A stretch of 64,000 nt of DNA. It comes from Sagittula stellata E-37. GTDB lineage: Bacteria > Pseudomonadota > Alphaproteobacteria > Rhodobacterales > Rhodobacteraceae. Where the stretch lies: the NCBI RefSeq assembly GCF_039724765.1, contig NZ_CP155729.1, forward strand, positions 434,001 to 498,000, in the 5' to 3' direction. Below, in pieces: positions 54,889-63,103 of this stretch. The position numbers and the translations under genes are program-made. How positions within the stretch are numbered: the stretch's first letter is position 1; each line of letters starts with the position of its first letter. The notes under the pieces were generated by a model, which did no database searches, was not told the DNA's origin, and worked only from the letters and a program-made list of their open reading frames with translations.

Positions 54889-54986
54889 ACCGAAACGGCT
54901 CGGGGGCGCAGGGCTCCCGCACTTGGCTTCGGCGCCCCGGCGATATGCACTTGTGGCTGAAGCCCCGCTTGGTTAAGCCCCCAAGC

Positions 54987-55427
54987 ATGAAGAATATTGT
55001 TCTGTATCGCACACTTGTTGCAGTGCTGATGGCGGTTTCGGTTGCAGGTTGCGCAGCCCGGACGCCCGGCCCATCGGTCCCGCTTCGCGCGGGATCAGAC
55101 CTCGACACGGCGCGTGCCGCCTTCCAGTCCTGCCTTGGCCCGGCGGCGCAAAGCGGGCAGACGACCCTTGCCGGACACTACGTCGGCAGCGTGCTTTGGG
55201 GCGGTGTTGTCGTCGGTCCGATCTTCGTCGCCTCCAATGCCGACGCCCTGCGCTATAACGGCGAGGTGTCGGGAATGGATCGCTGTATGAACAAGAACGG
55301 CTTTGTCCGGCGCGATCTGACGCCGCAGGAAATGCGCGCACTCGAAGGCGCAGATCCGGCGACCCGGCAGGCCATCCTGAACCACCTTGTGGCCGGTGGC
55401 ACGCTGGATACCATGGCGCGTGGCTGA
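54987..55427 (+). CDS. Small lipoprotein, unknown function
   Basis: A 146-residue protein with a signal peptide and lipobox VAGC (Cys22) right after VLMAVSVAGC. The mature part has AAFQSCLGPAAQSG and MDRCMNKNGFVRRDLTPQE, the latter resembling the end of other small Rhodobacterales lipoproteins, and a hydrophobic Gly-rich segment (GSVLWGGVVVGPIFVAS). The start at 54987 lacks a clear Shine-Dalgarno. Function unknown. Confidence 0.7.
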   Translation: MKNIVLYRTLVAVLMAVSVAGCAARTPGPSVPLRAGSDLDTARAAFQSCLGPAAQSGQTTLAGHYVGSVLWGGVVVGPIFVASNADALRYNGEVSGMDRCMNKNGFVRRDLTPQEMRALEGADPATRQAILNHLVAGGTLDTMARG

Positions 55428-55469
55428 GCCTGCGCCAGACACAGCCAAGAAAACCACGGAGACACGACC

Positions 55470-55982
55470 ATGCCCCAATGCGCCCTTTGCAAGTCAGACG
55501 GAGCGGCGCCCTTCGCCGTTGCGCCGAAAGACGTGGAAATCCTGCTCTGCGAGACGTGCCGCGAGGGGACGACCGGCACTCCGCAGGATGGTCCGCACTG
55601 GCAATGCCTGAACGAGGCGATCTGGAGCACGGAACCCGCCGAACAGGTCGTGGCGTGGCGGGTGCTGAACGGGCTCGACGCCGCCTGGGCCAACGAATTG
55701 CTGGACATCGCCTATCTCGAACCCGACGTTCTGGAGTGGGCGCAGGCCGGAGCGCCGTCCGGAGATGACGTCGTACACCGCGACTGCAACGGCACGGTGC
55801 TTCAGAACGGTGACACGGTGACTCTCATCAAGGCGCTGCAGGTCAAGGGTGCGGGTTTTACCGCCAAGCAGGGCACTGCGGTCCGGCGGATCAGCCTCGA
55901 ACCCGACAACGCAGAGCACATCTCAGGCCGGGTGGAAGGGCAGCGGATCGTCATTCTTACTAAATTCGTAAAAAAGTCCTGA
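55470..55982 (+). CDS. PhnA/YjdM-domain zinc-ribbon protein
   Basis: A 170-residue protein. The N-terminus has CALCKSDG and LLCETCREG, a four-Cys zinc ribbon. The C-terminal half DCNGTVLQNGDTVTLIKALQ and KGAGFTAKQGT is the PhnA (YjdM) domain. Despite the old name, YjdM has no proven role in phosphonate use. The middle 60 residues (WQCLNEAIWSTEPAEQVVAWRVL) form a helical insert typical of the longer form. Good start context. Confidence 0.88.
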   Translation: MPQCALCKSDGAAPFAVAPKDVEILLCETCREGTTGTPQDGPHWQCLNEAIWSTEPAEQVVAWRVLNGLDAAWANELLDIAYLEPDVLEWAQAGAPSGDDVVHRDCNGTVLQNGDTVTLIKALQVKGAGFTAKQGTAVRRISLEPDNAEHISGRVEGQRIVILTKFVKKS

Positions 55983-56058
55983 TCTGTCCACCTGCTTGCA
56001 CAATCCTGCCCATTTGCTCTTTCACCCTCGGACGAGAGTGGATGATGGGAAAACGACG

Positions 56059-56259
56059 ATGTCCTCAGATGTGACGATCCTCGCAATCGTGGCCGCATTC
56101 GTGACTTACGCAACGGCGCGCGCAAGCGGCTGGAAATTCAGTGCCAGCCGCTTCCTGGCCGAGAAACTCGTTCGCGCGCTCTACAAATGCGTCGGGGCAA
56201 GCTACGCCGAAAAGAAAGAGCCGCAAAAGCGCAGCACTGCCTGGGACTTCGCGAACTGA
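56059..56259 (+). CDS. Small membrane-associated protein of unknown function
   Basis: A 66-residue protein with one hydrophobic helix at the N-terminus (VTILAIVAAFVTYATA, residues 5-20) followed by a basic, amphipathic stretch (SRFLAEKLVRALYKCVGASYAEKK). The coding look (codon bias, GGGAAAAC ahead of the ATG at 56059) supports it. I do not recognise the family. Confidence 0.5.
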   Translation: MSSDVTILAIVAAFVTYATARASGWKFSASRFLAEKLVRALYKCVGASYAEKKEPQKRSTAWDFAN

Positions 56260-56291
56260 AAGCGCCGGGGCGTGCCCCGGCGCGTCGTGTC

Positions 56292-57854
56292 TCAGAGTTC
56301 CTTGTAGCTGATCTCGCGCTTGTCGGCGCCAGCGCCGACCTTTTCGCGACGGACGACAAGGCGGTTCAGCGCCTGGATATAGGCCAACGCCGAAGCGACC
56401 ACGGTGTCCGTATCGGCGGATTGGCCCGTGGCGATCACGCCGTCTTCTTCCAGCCGCACCGATACGGTGGCCTGCGCATCCGTGCCGGCCGTCACAGCGT
56501 TCACCTGGTAAAGCTGGAGCCGCGCCATGTTCGGGTGCAATGCGCGGATCGCCTTGAAAGTGGCGTCCACCGGGCCATCGCCTTCGGAGGTGGCCGTCAG
56601 GTCCTTTCCGTCGATTTCAAGTTCCACCTGTGCCTCCGCAGGGCCGCCCGTGCCGCAGACCACGCGCAGGTTCACGAGCGTGATGGCGTCGGCGCCTTCT
56701 GTGGTCGCGGAGACCAGCGCAAGGATGTCGTCGTCGAAGACCTCCTTCTTGCGGTCGGCAAGGTCCTTGAAGCGGACAAAGATGTCCTTGAGCTGATTGT
56801 CGCCCACCTCGGTCCCAAGGTCTTTCAGCTTGGCCCGCAGGGCGGCCCGGCCGGAGTGCTTGCCAAGCGGCAAGGAGGTGCCGGCGAGGCCGACATCCTC
56901 GGGGCGCATGATCTCGAAGGTTTCCGCGTTCTTCAGCATCCCGTCCTGGTGGATGCCCGATTCATGCGCGAAGGCGTTCTTTCCCACGATGGCCTTGTTC
57001 GGCTGCACCTGGAAGCCCGACACGGTCGCAACGCGACGCGAGATGTGCATGATCTTCTTCGTGTCGATCTGCGTGTCGAATGGCATGATGTCGTGCCGCA
57101 CGCGCATGGCCATCACGACCTCTTCCAGCGCGGTGTTGCCCGCGCGCTCACCCAGGCCGTTGATCGTGCACTCGATCTGGCGAGCGCCGGCCTCCACTGC
57201 GGCAAGGCTGTTCGCCGTCGCCATGCCAAGGTCGTTGTGACAATGCGTGGCAAAGACAATCTCGTCCGCGCCGGGCACCGTTTCGATCAGGCGGCGGATC
57301 AGGTCTGCGCTTTCGCGGGGCGCAGTATAGCCGACCGTGTCTGGGATGTTGATCGTCGTGGCGCCCGCCTTGATGGCGATTTCGATGACGCGGCAGAGGT
57401 AATCCCATTCAGTTCGTGTCGCGTCCATCGGCGACCACTGCACATTGTCGCAGATGTTGCGGGCGTGGCTGACGGTCTGTTCGATCCGCTCGGCCATTTC
57501 GTCCATGGTCAGGTTCGGGATGGCACGGTGCAGCGGCGAGGTGCCGATGAAGGTGTGGATGCGCGGGCGCTCCGCCTTCTTCACGGCTTCCCAGCAGCGG
57601 TCGATGTCGGGGATCTGGGCACGGGCGAGGCCGCAGATCACGGAGTTCCTGGACCGCTCGGCGATCTCGGAGACGGCGCGAAAGTCGCCTTCGGATGCGA
57701 TGGGGAATCCGGCCTCGATGATGTCGACGCCCATGTCGTCCAGAAGTTCGGCGATCTCCAGCTTCTCGTCGTGGGTCATGGTGGCCCCGGGCGATTGTTC
57801 GCCGTCGCGGAGCGTGGTGTCGAAGATGAGGACGCGGTTGCTGTCGGTGCTCAT
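56292..57854 (-). CDS. leuA: 2-Isopropylmalate synthase LeuA
   Basis: A 520-residue enzyme, the first committed step of leucine synthesis. The TIM barrel starts LIFDTTLRDGEQSPGATM; metal ligands are in FATHCHNDLGMATAN; NGLGERAGNTALEEVVMAM follows. The C-terminal LeuA regulatory domain (about 395-500), which binds leucine for feedback inhibition, is complete. It is 12 bases downstream of the cupin gene and thus shares its promoter, and the leucine-rich leader peptide upstream of the pair fits control by leucine supply. Confidence 0.96.
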   Translation of the reverse strand: MSTDSNRVLIFDTTLRDGEQSPGATMTHDEKLEIAELLDDMGVDIIEAGFPIASEGDFRAVSEIAERSRNSVICGLARAQIPDIDRCWEAVKKAERPRIHTFIGTSPLHRAIPNLTMDEMAERIEQTVSHARNICDNVQWSPMDATRTEWDYLCRVIEIAIKAGATTINIPDTVGYTAPRESADLIRRLIETVPGADEIVFATHCHNDLGMATANSLAAVEAGARQIECTINGLGERAGNTALEEVVMAMRVRHDIMPFDTQIDTKKIMHISRRVATVSGFQVQPNKAIVGKNAFAHESGIHQDGMLKNAETFEIMRPEDVGLAGTSLPLGKHSGRAALRAKLKDLGTEVGDNQLKDIFVRFKDLADRKKEVFDDDILALVSATTEGADAITLVNLRVVCGTGGPAEAQVELEIDGKDLTATSEGDGPVDATFKAIRALHPNMARLQLYQVNAVTAGTDAQATVSVRLEEDGVIATGQSADTDTVVASALAYIQALNRLVVRREKVGAGADKREISYKEL

Positions 57855-57866
57855 GGTCTTGATTCC

Positions 57867-58223
57867 TCAGATGCTCGGTTTGGAGGCCGGGGTCATGTCG
57901 GCGTCTCCGGAATTGGGTTCGCCCGCGGGCTCGATCAGGAGGACCTTGACCTCCTCCGTTGCGCGGGGCCTGTGGGTCTGTCCGGCGGGCACGACGACGA
58001 TTTCGCCCGTCCGCACCGTCACCGGGTCGTGGTCGTCGTAATCCATGACCATCTCGCCTTCGAGAACAAGGAAAAAGTCATCGGTCGTGTCGTGCTTGTG
58101 GAAGGGGAATTCTCCCTTGAATTTCACCACCATGACGTCGTTGCCATTGTAGCCGGCGACCACGTGCGGGTCCCAGTGGGTGGAAAACAGGGCCAGCTTT
58201 TCAGCCAGATTTATCGCTTTCAT
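57867..58223 (-). CDS. Small single-domain cupin protein
   Basis: A 118-residue cupin. Metal ligands are in KGEFPFHKHDTTDDFFLVLEG (two His and the Glu region) and PAGQTHRPRA (His). Substrate unknown; such cupins are often sugar- or small-molecule isomerases or sensors. The start at 58223 has AGGA eight bases upstream. That ribosome-binding region can pair with the leader RNA (8 bp), so translation is probably controlled. Its tight position before leuA suggests a link to branched-chain amino acid metabolism; this is inference. Confidence 0.85.
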   Translation of the reverse strand: MKAINLAEKLALFSTHWDPHVVAGYNGNDVMVVKFKGEFPFHKHDTTDDFFLVLEGEMVMDYDDHDPVTVRTGEIVVVPAGQTHRPRATEEVKVLLIEPAGEPNSGDADMTPASKPSI

Positions 58224-58228
58224 GAAGT

Positions 58229-58316
58229 ATCCTAACTCGTGCGTGAAGTGGGTCGGCGCGTCACACATGTCCTCTGAGCACGCGCGCCGATCGGGCCACG
58301 CTCAGAGGCGAGTTAG
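58229..58316 (-). promoter_or_regulatory. Leader RNA with alternative stems upstream of cupin-leuA
   Basis: On the minus strand: A CTAACTCG (58316-58309) pairs with A' CGAGTTAG (58239-58232), next to the cupin AGGA; B CCTCTGAGC (58308-58300) pairs with B' GCTCAGAGG (58279-58271); C TCGGCGCG (58290-58283) pairs with C' CGCGCCGA (58260-58253). All are perfect. C lies in the loop of B:B' while C' lies outside, so B:B' and C:C' either exclude each other or form an H-type pseudoknot. A covers the last Leu codons of the leader peptide. Confidence 0.6.
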
Positions 58317-58388
58317 CAGCAGGTCCAGGCCACGCGCAAACGGCGCCGGAAGGCGCTGGATGATCGCGATATGGGCCAAGGTCGTCAT
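58302..58388 (-). CDS. Putative leucine leader peptide (28 residues)
   Basis: The peptide is MTTLAHIAIIQR, then LPAPFARG, then LDLLLTRL. Its last eight codons are ctg gac ctg ctg cta act cgc ctc, five of them Leu, including CTA, which is rare in GC-rich genomes. The ATG is 7 bases after a good -10 element, so the mRNA is probably leaderless. The stop codon lies inside stem segment B. Both features resemble trp/leu attenuators of alphaproteobacteria, in which ribosome position on such codons decides the RNA fold. Not proven to be translated. Confidence 0.62.
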   Translation of the reverse strand: MTTLAHIAIIQRLPAPFARGLDLLLTRL

Positions 58389-58395
58389 GGCCGCC

Positions 58396-58423
58396 ACTAT
58401 ACGGACGGAATCGTGAATGAAAA
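58396..58423 (-). promoter_or_regulatory. Candidate promoter of the leader-cupin-leuA transcript
   Basis: Minus-strand -35 TTTTCA (58423-58418) and -10 TATAGT (58401-58396) are 16 bases apart. The expected RNA start coincides with or just precedes the ATG of the leader peptide. Confidence 0.55.
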
Positions 58424-58520
58424 CCCATGAAGTTTGCGAAATGATGCCGGGGCGGCCCGGCGGTTCTTTGCGGGTGGGCCGGTATGGGGCATACTCCTTG
58501 AAAACAGGCAGGGCAGAACG

Positions 58521-61478
58521 ATGATCAGGACATGGGTAACGGCGGGCGCGCTGGCATTGGGCATAGCCCCGGGCGCGGGCCGGGCAGAGCTTTCGGTCGC
58601 AGAGGTCTATTTCTTCGGTAACTCGCTCGTGCATCACCTGAGCGAACAGTCGAAGGTCACCAACGTTCCGCACTGGTTGAACGAATTGGCGCAAGCCGAC
58701 GGGCGGTCCTTCGGCGTCGACGGCCAGTGGGGGTTCCTGCGCAACTTCTCGGACGGGCTGCCGCCGACCGCCAACTGGTCCTTCGACGGCGTTCAGGGCG
58801 TGTGGGGGCCGTCGCGGGGGTCCTTTGGCGATGCCGGGTTCGACGCGGTGGTGCTGACGCCGGCGAATTTCATCCAGTACCAGCTTCCCGACGTGCCCTA
58901 CGACGGCGACAACCCCAATGGCGAGACGCCGCTTGGCGCGATGCAGAAGCTGTTCGACTGGGTGCATGAGGAAAGCCCCGAAAGCACGTTGTTCATCTAC
59001 GAAGGCTGGGCGGAGATGGACGGCATCACCGGCCGCTTCCCCCCGCGCGAACGGGCCTTCGAGACGTATCACGAGGTCAATCGGGGCGATTACCACCAGT
59101 GGTATCTGGACCTGATCGACATGCTGGAGGTCACGCGCCCCGACTACGAAGTGGAACTGATCCCCGTCGCCTCGGTGCTGGCGGGGCTGATGGCGAAGGG
59201 CGGGCCGCTGGCCGATGTGCCGCCGCGCGATCTTTATGAGGACAGCGCGCCGCATGGCACGGCGTCGCTATATTTCCTTGCAGCCATGGTGACTTACGCC
59301 TGGATCTACGAGGTGCCGCCGCCCGAGGGATATCGCCCGCCCGCCACGCTGGTGCCCGCAGTGGTTGAGAACTACGCTGAGATTGCTCGCCTGATCTGGG
59401 AGGCCGCCCCGGTGCGCGAGGCTCGGGCCGCCGCCGAAACCGGGGGGGGCGTGGCTGTCGCCGAGGCGGTCGAGGCTTCGGGCGCCGACCTGCCGGAGCG
59501 CGAGGCGGTGATCCTGCCACCCGCCGGCATCCGGCCCGACGGGGTGCCGTCGCTGGGCATGGGTCTGAACGGGATCGCCGACTGGTCGACCCAGCATCCC
59601 TTTGTAGACATGATGAAATCTGCGCGCGGCTGGGTCGGACACACGTCAGAGGGCTGGGGCGCGATCTCGACGGCGGAACTGCGCGCCGGTGGCTACCTCG
59701 ACGAGAACGACTGGCCGGTGCGCGTTCCGGAAGAGGCGATTGCGCTGGAGTCGGTGCTGCTGACGGATCAGAACCCGGACCAGAGCTGGCTGCGTGGCTC
59801 CTACGTGCTGCGCTATGAGGGCACCGGCGAGCTGAAGGTATCGGGCCGGGCGAAGCGGGTGCGCTATGGCGATCACGAGGTTGGCTTCTTCTACGAGCCG
59901 GGCGAGGGTCTGGTGGGGGTCAGGATCACCGAGACGTCGGCCGACGATCCGATCCGCAACATCTCGGTCGTGAAGGAGGAGATGGTGCCGCTGTGGGAGG
60001 CGGGCGCGCTCTTCAATCCCTTGTTTCTTGATACAATTCAAGACGTTCGCGAAGTCAGGTTCATGGACTGGATGATGACCAACGGGTCCCCCGTGATGAC
60101 TTGGGAGGACCGCCCGGTCGTGGAACTGTCGACGTGGAGCGAGTGGGGCGTGCCGCTGGATGTGATGATCCGGCTGGCCAACGTCATCGGCGCCGACCCG
60201 TGGTTCACCATGCCGCATCAGGCCGACGACGCCTATGTCCGGCAGTTCGCCGAGATGGTGGAGCGCGATCTGGACCCGGGACTGAAGGCCTACGTGGAGT
60301 ATTCCAACGAGGTCTGGAACCAGATCTTTCCGCAGGCGGTCTATGCGCGGGAGCAGGCGACGGCGCTTTGGGGTGAGAGCGAGATGGGCTGGATGCAGTG
60401 GTACGGGCTGCGCTCGGCACAAGTGATGGACATCTGGACCGAAGTTTTCGGCGATGCGGCGGACGACCGGCTGGTTCGTGTGGCCGCGACACACACCGGT
60501 TGGCCGGGGCTTGAGGAGAACATCCTCGTGGCGCCGCTGGCCTATCTGGCGCTTGGCAAGAAGCCGGTGGAAAGCTTCGATGCCTATGCCGTCACGGGCT
60601 ATTTCGGATACGAAATGGGCACCGAGGAGATGGCCAAACGGATGGATGGATGGCTTGACCAGTCCGAGGCACTGGCGACCGAGGCCGGCGAGGCGGAGGG
60701 CCTGCGCCGCGTCGCGCTGCGCGAGTTCGTGAAGGGCGCGCGGTTCGAGGGGGCCATCGCGCCGGTGGCCAAGGCATTGGAAGAAGGGTCTTTATCGCAA
60801 CTCGTTAACGAAGTGTTCCCCTACCACGCCGACGCGGCAAGGAAATACGACCTGACGCTGGTGATGTACGAAGGCGGCACCCATGTCGCCGGGCATGGCG
60901 CGCGGGTGAACGACGAACGGCTGACCGCGTTCTTTCGGGAATTCAACTATACCCCTGAAATGGCGAAACTTTATGAAATCCTGATGGGCGGCTGGGCGGC
61001 TGCCGGGGGCACGTTGTTCAACGCCTTCGTGGACGTCGCACCGGCCACGCAATGGGGGTCCTGGGGCGCGTTAAGACATCTTGAGGATTCCAACCCGCGT
61101 TGGGACATGCTGATGGCCTACAACGCCTCTGGCCCACAGTGGGAAACCCGCGATCCCGTTGTTTTCGAAGACGGAATCCGGGCGCTGGGCTCTGGCGCGG
61201 ACGAGCGTGTGGAAGGCACGGCGGCAGAGGACTACCTCGTCGCGCTGGGCGGGGACGACGTTATCCTGACACGCGGCGGCGCGGACGTGGTGAACGGCGG
61301 CGCCGGGCGCGACGTTGCGGTTCTGCCCTTGCCCAAGGAAAGCTATGAATTCCAGAAGGTTGGCGACCGGCTGGAGGTCACCGGACCGGATGGCACAATC
61401 CGTATGTTCGGAGTCGAGGCGCTGCGATTCGAGGCCGAGGACGGTCCCGAGATGGCGGTCGAGAGCCTCGGGGGTTAA
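58521..61478 (+). CDS. Large exported SGNH-like plus glycosidase-like protein with RTX-type tail
   Basis: A 985-residue protein with a signal peptide (to about residue 22). Part 1 (about 25-330) resembles an SGNH hydrolase: Ser35 in FFGNSLVHH and Asp241/His245 in EDSAPHG. Part 2 (about 345-880) looks like a TIM-barrel glycosidase of clan GH-A: YVEYSNEVWN with candidate acid/base Glu597 and VMYEGGTH with candidate nucleophile Glu784. Part 3 (about 895-985) has one to two Gly-Asp repeats (TRGGADVVNGGAGRDVA) of the calcium-binding RTX kind. It likely acts on an exported, acylated polysaccharide. The start at 58521 follows a weak GGCAGGG. Next to glycosyltransferases. Confidence 0.65.
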   Translation: MIRTWVTAGALALGIAPGAGRAELSVAEVYFFGNSLVHHLSEQSKVTNVPHWLNELAQADGRSFGVDGQWGFLRNFSDGLPPTANWSFDGVQGVWGPSRGSFGDAGFDAVVLTPANFIQYQLPDVPYDGDNPNGETPLGAMQKLFDWVHEESPESTLFIYEGWAEMDGITGRFPPRERAFETYHEVNRGDYHQWYLDLIDMLEVTRPDYEVELIPVASVLAGLMAKGGPLADVPPRDLYEDSAPHGTASLYFLAAMVTYAWIYEVPPPEGYRPPATLVPAVVENYAEIARLIWEAAPVREARAAAETGGGVAVAEAVEASGADLPEREAVILPPAGIRPDGVPSLGMGLNGIADWSTQHPFVDMMKSARGWVGHTSEGWGAISTAELRAGGYLDENDWPVRVPEEAIALESVLLTDQNPDQSWLRGSYVLRYEGTGELKVSGRAKRVRYGDHEVGFFYEPGEGLVGVRITETSADDPIRNISVVKEEMVPLWEAGALFNPLFLDTIQDVREVRFMDWMMTNGSPVMTWEDRPVVELSTWSEWGVPLDVMIRLANVIGADPWFTMPHQADDAYVRQFAEMVERDLDPGLKAYVEYSNEVWNQIFPQAVYAREQATALWGESEMGWMQWYGLRSAQVMDIWTEVFGDAADDRLVRVAATHTGWPGLEENILVAPLAYLALGKKPVESFDAYAVTGYFGYEMGTEEMAKRMDGWLDQSEALATEAGEAEGLRRVALREFVKGARFEGAIAPVAKALEEGSLSQLVNEVFPYHADAARKYDLTLVMYEGGTHVAGHGARVNDERLTAFFREFNYTPEMAKLYEILMGGWAAAGGTLFNAFVDVAPATQWGSWGALRHLEDSNPRWDMLMAYNASGPQWETRDPVVFEDGIRALGSGADERVEGTAAEDYLVALGGDDVILTRGGADVVNGGAGRDVAVLPLPKESYEFQKVGDRLEVTGPDGTIRMFGVEALRFEAEDGPEMAVESLGG

Positions 61479-61508
61479 CCCGCCGCCCGCCGCGTTCATC
61501 CCGCACCG

Positions 61509-61572
61509 TTAACCATTTCTTATGGTGAGTCCCGGCCGTTTCGAGCCCCTGAACCGGCCGGTTGTTAACCAT
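61509..61572. promoter_or_regulatory. Two TTAACCAT motifs between the exported protein and GT4 gene
   Basis: TTAACCAT occurs at 61509-61516 and 61565-61572. This 8-mer is a CtrA half-site in alphaproteobacteria. Both genes around it end here (convergent), so a promoter role is doubtful. A hairpin CTCACG/CGTGAG lies at 61651-61666. Confidence 0.25.
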
Positions 61573-61705
61573 GGATTCCGGCACATCGGGCGCGATCCGG
61601 CAAAAATGCCGGGCCTGAGCCGCTTCGCACCGGAAACAGCGTTTTCGCGCCTCACGTTTCCGTGAGCGCCGTCAAAAATCCAGGCTGAGACGCCCGATGT
61701 TCTCG

Positions 61706-62923
61706 TCAGGATTTGTCCGCCGCGAGGCGCTCGATTTCCTCGACCAGCACCTCGGCCCCGAGGGAGGCGCGGAAGTTCGACACGATATGCGCGCGCCCCG
61801 CGGCAGAGAGGCGCATGAGCGCGTCGGGGTCGCCCGCCAGCGCCCGGATGGTGCGGGCCAGTTGCCCGGGGTTTTTCGGTTCGATGAGATAGCCGGTCGA
61901 TCCGTCGTCGATCAGTTCGCGCACCCCGCCGGCGTCGGTGCCGATGGTGGGCACGCCCATTGACATCGCCTCCATGTAGGCGACGCCCAACGGTTCGTGC
62001 CACGAGGCGAGGACGAAAAGGTGAGCCTCTTCCAGCTTGGCCTTCACCTGCTCGGCCGAGATCGCGCCCAGCAGTTTCACGTGGTCCTGAAGGCGAAGCT
62101 TCTTGAGGTGGGCCTCAAGCTCCTGCCGGTAGCCGGTGCCGCCATCGTCGTCTTCGCCCGCGATCTCGACACGCACGTCGGTGCCCTGGTCGATGAGCTG
62201 CCGGGTGGCGGTCATCAGGTCCTGATGGCCCTTAACCACGTTCAGCCGCGCACAGGAGAAGATGCGCAGCGGGCGGCCGTGTTCCGGCGGGGCGTAGGCG
62301 GATGTGCGCGAGAGGATCTCAGTGTCGACGCCCATGGGCCGGACGACAAGCCGTTCGGGCAGGTCGCCCTCCAGTTCCTCGTGCACCTCGGCCAGCAGCT
62401 TTTCGGTGATGACCGTGGCAAAGGAGGCGCGGCGCCATTTGAAACGCTGTCCGGGCCCGTAGTCCGACAGCGGGCCGTGCAGCGTCAGCGAGTAGTTCGG
62501 TCCGCCCATGCGATGCGCCAGCGCGGCGATGAAGGCGGCGCGGGCGGCGGAATGGGCGTGGATGTGATCCAGTTGCAGGCGGCGCGCGGCGGAGTGCAGG
62601 CGGTCGGCGGCCGCAAGGCAGACGGTCACGTCCTTCATGAAGGTCCGCGGTTCGGACAGCACCCATTTGGCAAGCCCCTTCGGCAGCAGCCGGACGATGG
62701 CGGCGCTGGCGCGGATCGGGTCGAGACGGCCAAGATAGGTGGTGCGGGCGATGGCCTCTTCAGACCAGTCGTGCGATATCAGTCCGGCGGGGGGCCTGCG
62801 TGTCGAGAAGACGTGAACGTCGTGTCCCATCGCTTCGAGCGCCTTGATCTCGCGCCAGAAGAAGATGTGAGTTTGCCCCGGAAATTGCGGGACCAGATAA
62901 CCGATGCGGAGGCCTTGCGGCAC
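61706..62923 (-). CDS. GT4-family glycosyltransferase
   Basis: A 405-residue GT-B enzyme. The N-terminal domain has IGYLVPQFPGQTHIFFWREI and HIHAHSAARAAFIA; the C-terminal nucleotide-sugar site shows LRIFSCARLNVVKGHQDL and LFVLASWHEPLGVAYMEAMSMG with the EX7E motif. It resembles colanic-acid-type transferases. The start is GTG at 62923, with AGGGAA eight bases upstream; longer reading gives no homology. Divergent from the GT2 gene. It probably adds a sugar to an exopolysaccharide. Confidence 0.88.
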   Translation of the reverse strand: MPQGLRIGYLVPQFPGQTHIFFWREIKALEAMGHDVHVFSTRRPPAGLISHDWSEEAIARTTYLGRLDPIRASAAIVRLLPKGLAKWVLSEPRTFMKDVTVCLAAADRLHSAARRLQLDHIHAHSAARAAFIAALAHRMGGPNYSLTLHGPLSDYGPGQRFKWRRASFATVITEKLLAEVHEELEGDLPERLVVRPMGVDTEILSRTSAYAPPEHGRPLRIFSCARLNVVKGHQDLMTATRQLIDQGTDVRVEIAGEDDDGGTGYRQELEAHLKKLRLQDHVKLLGAISAEQVKAKLEEAHLFVLASWHEPLGVAYMEAMSMGVPTIGTDAGGVRELIDDGSTGYLIEPKNPGQLARTIRALAGDPDALMRLSAAGRAHIVSNFRASLGAEVLVEEIERLAADKS

Positions 62924-63103
62924 GAATGATTCCCTGAAGTTTGGCAGCCCTGCCCTCCCACTGGCAGGCCGCCCAACTATTCCGGGGGGTTCCATCATTT
63001 GGCCATAGTTAACTGAAAGTAAGGGGCTGCAACCTACCCGGTTTTTCGCCGGGTGTGGCGTGGCGGGTACGGGTACTTGTATAACAGTGACGATGAATAT
63101 GTG

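Noticed and set aside
56187..58235. A 682-codon open frame on the plus strand
   Set aside because: Antisense to leuA and the cupin gene, both with clear motifs; composition is that of a shadow frame.
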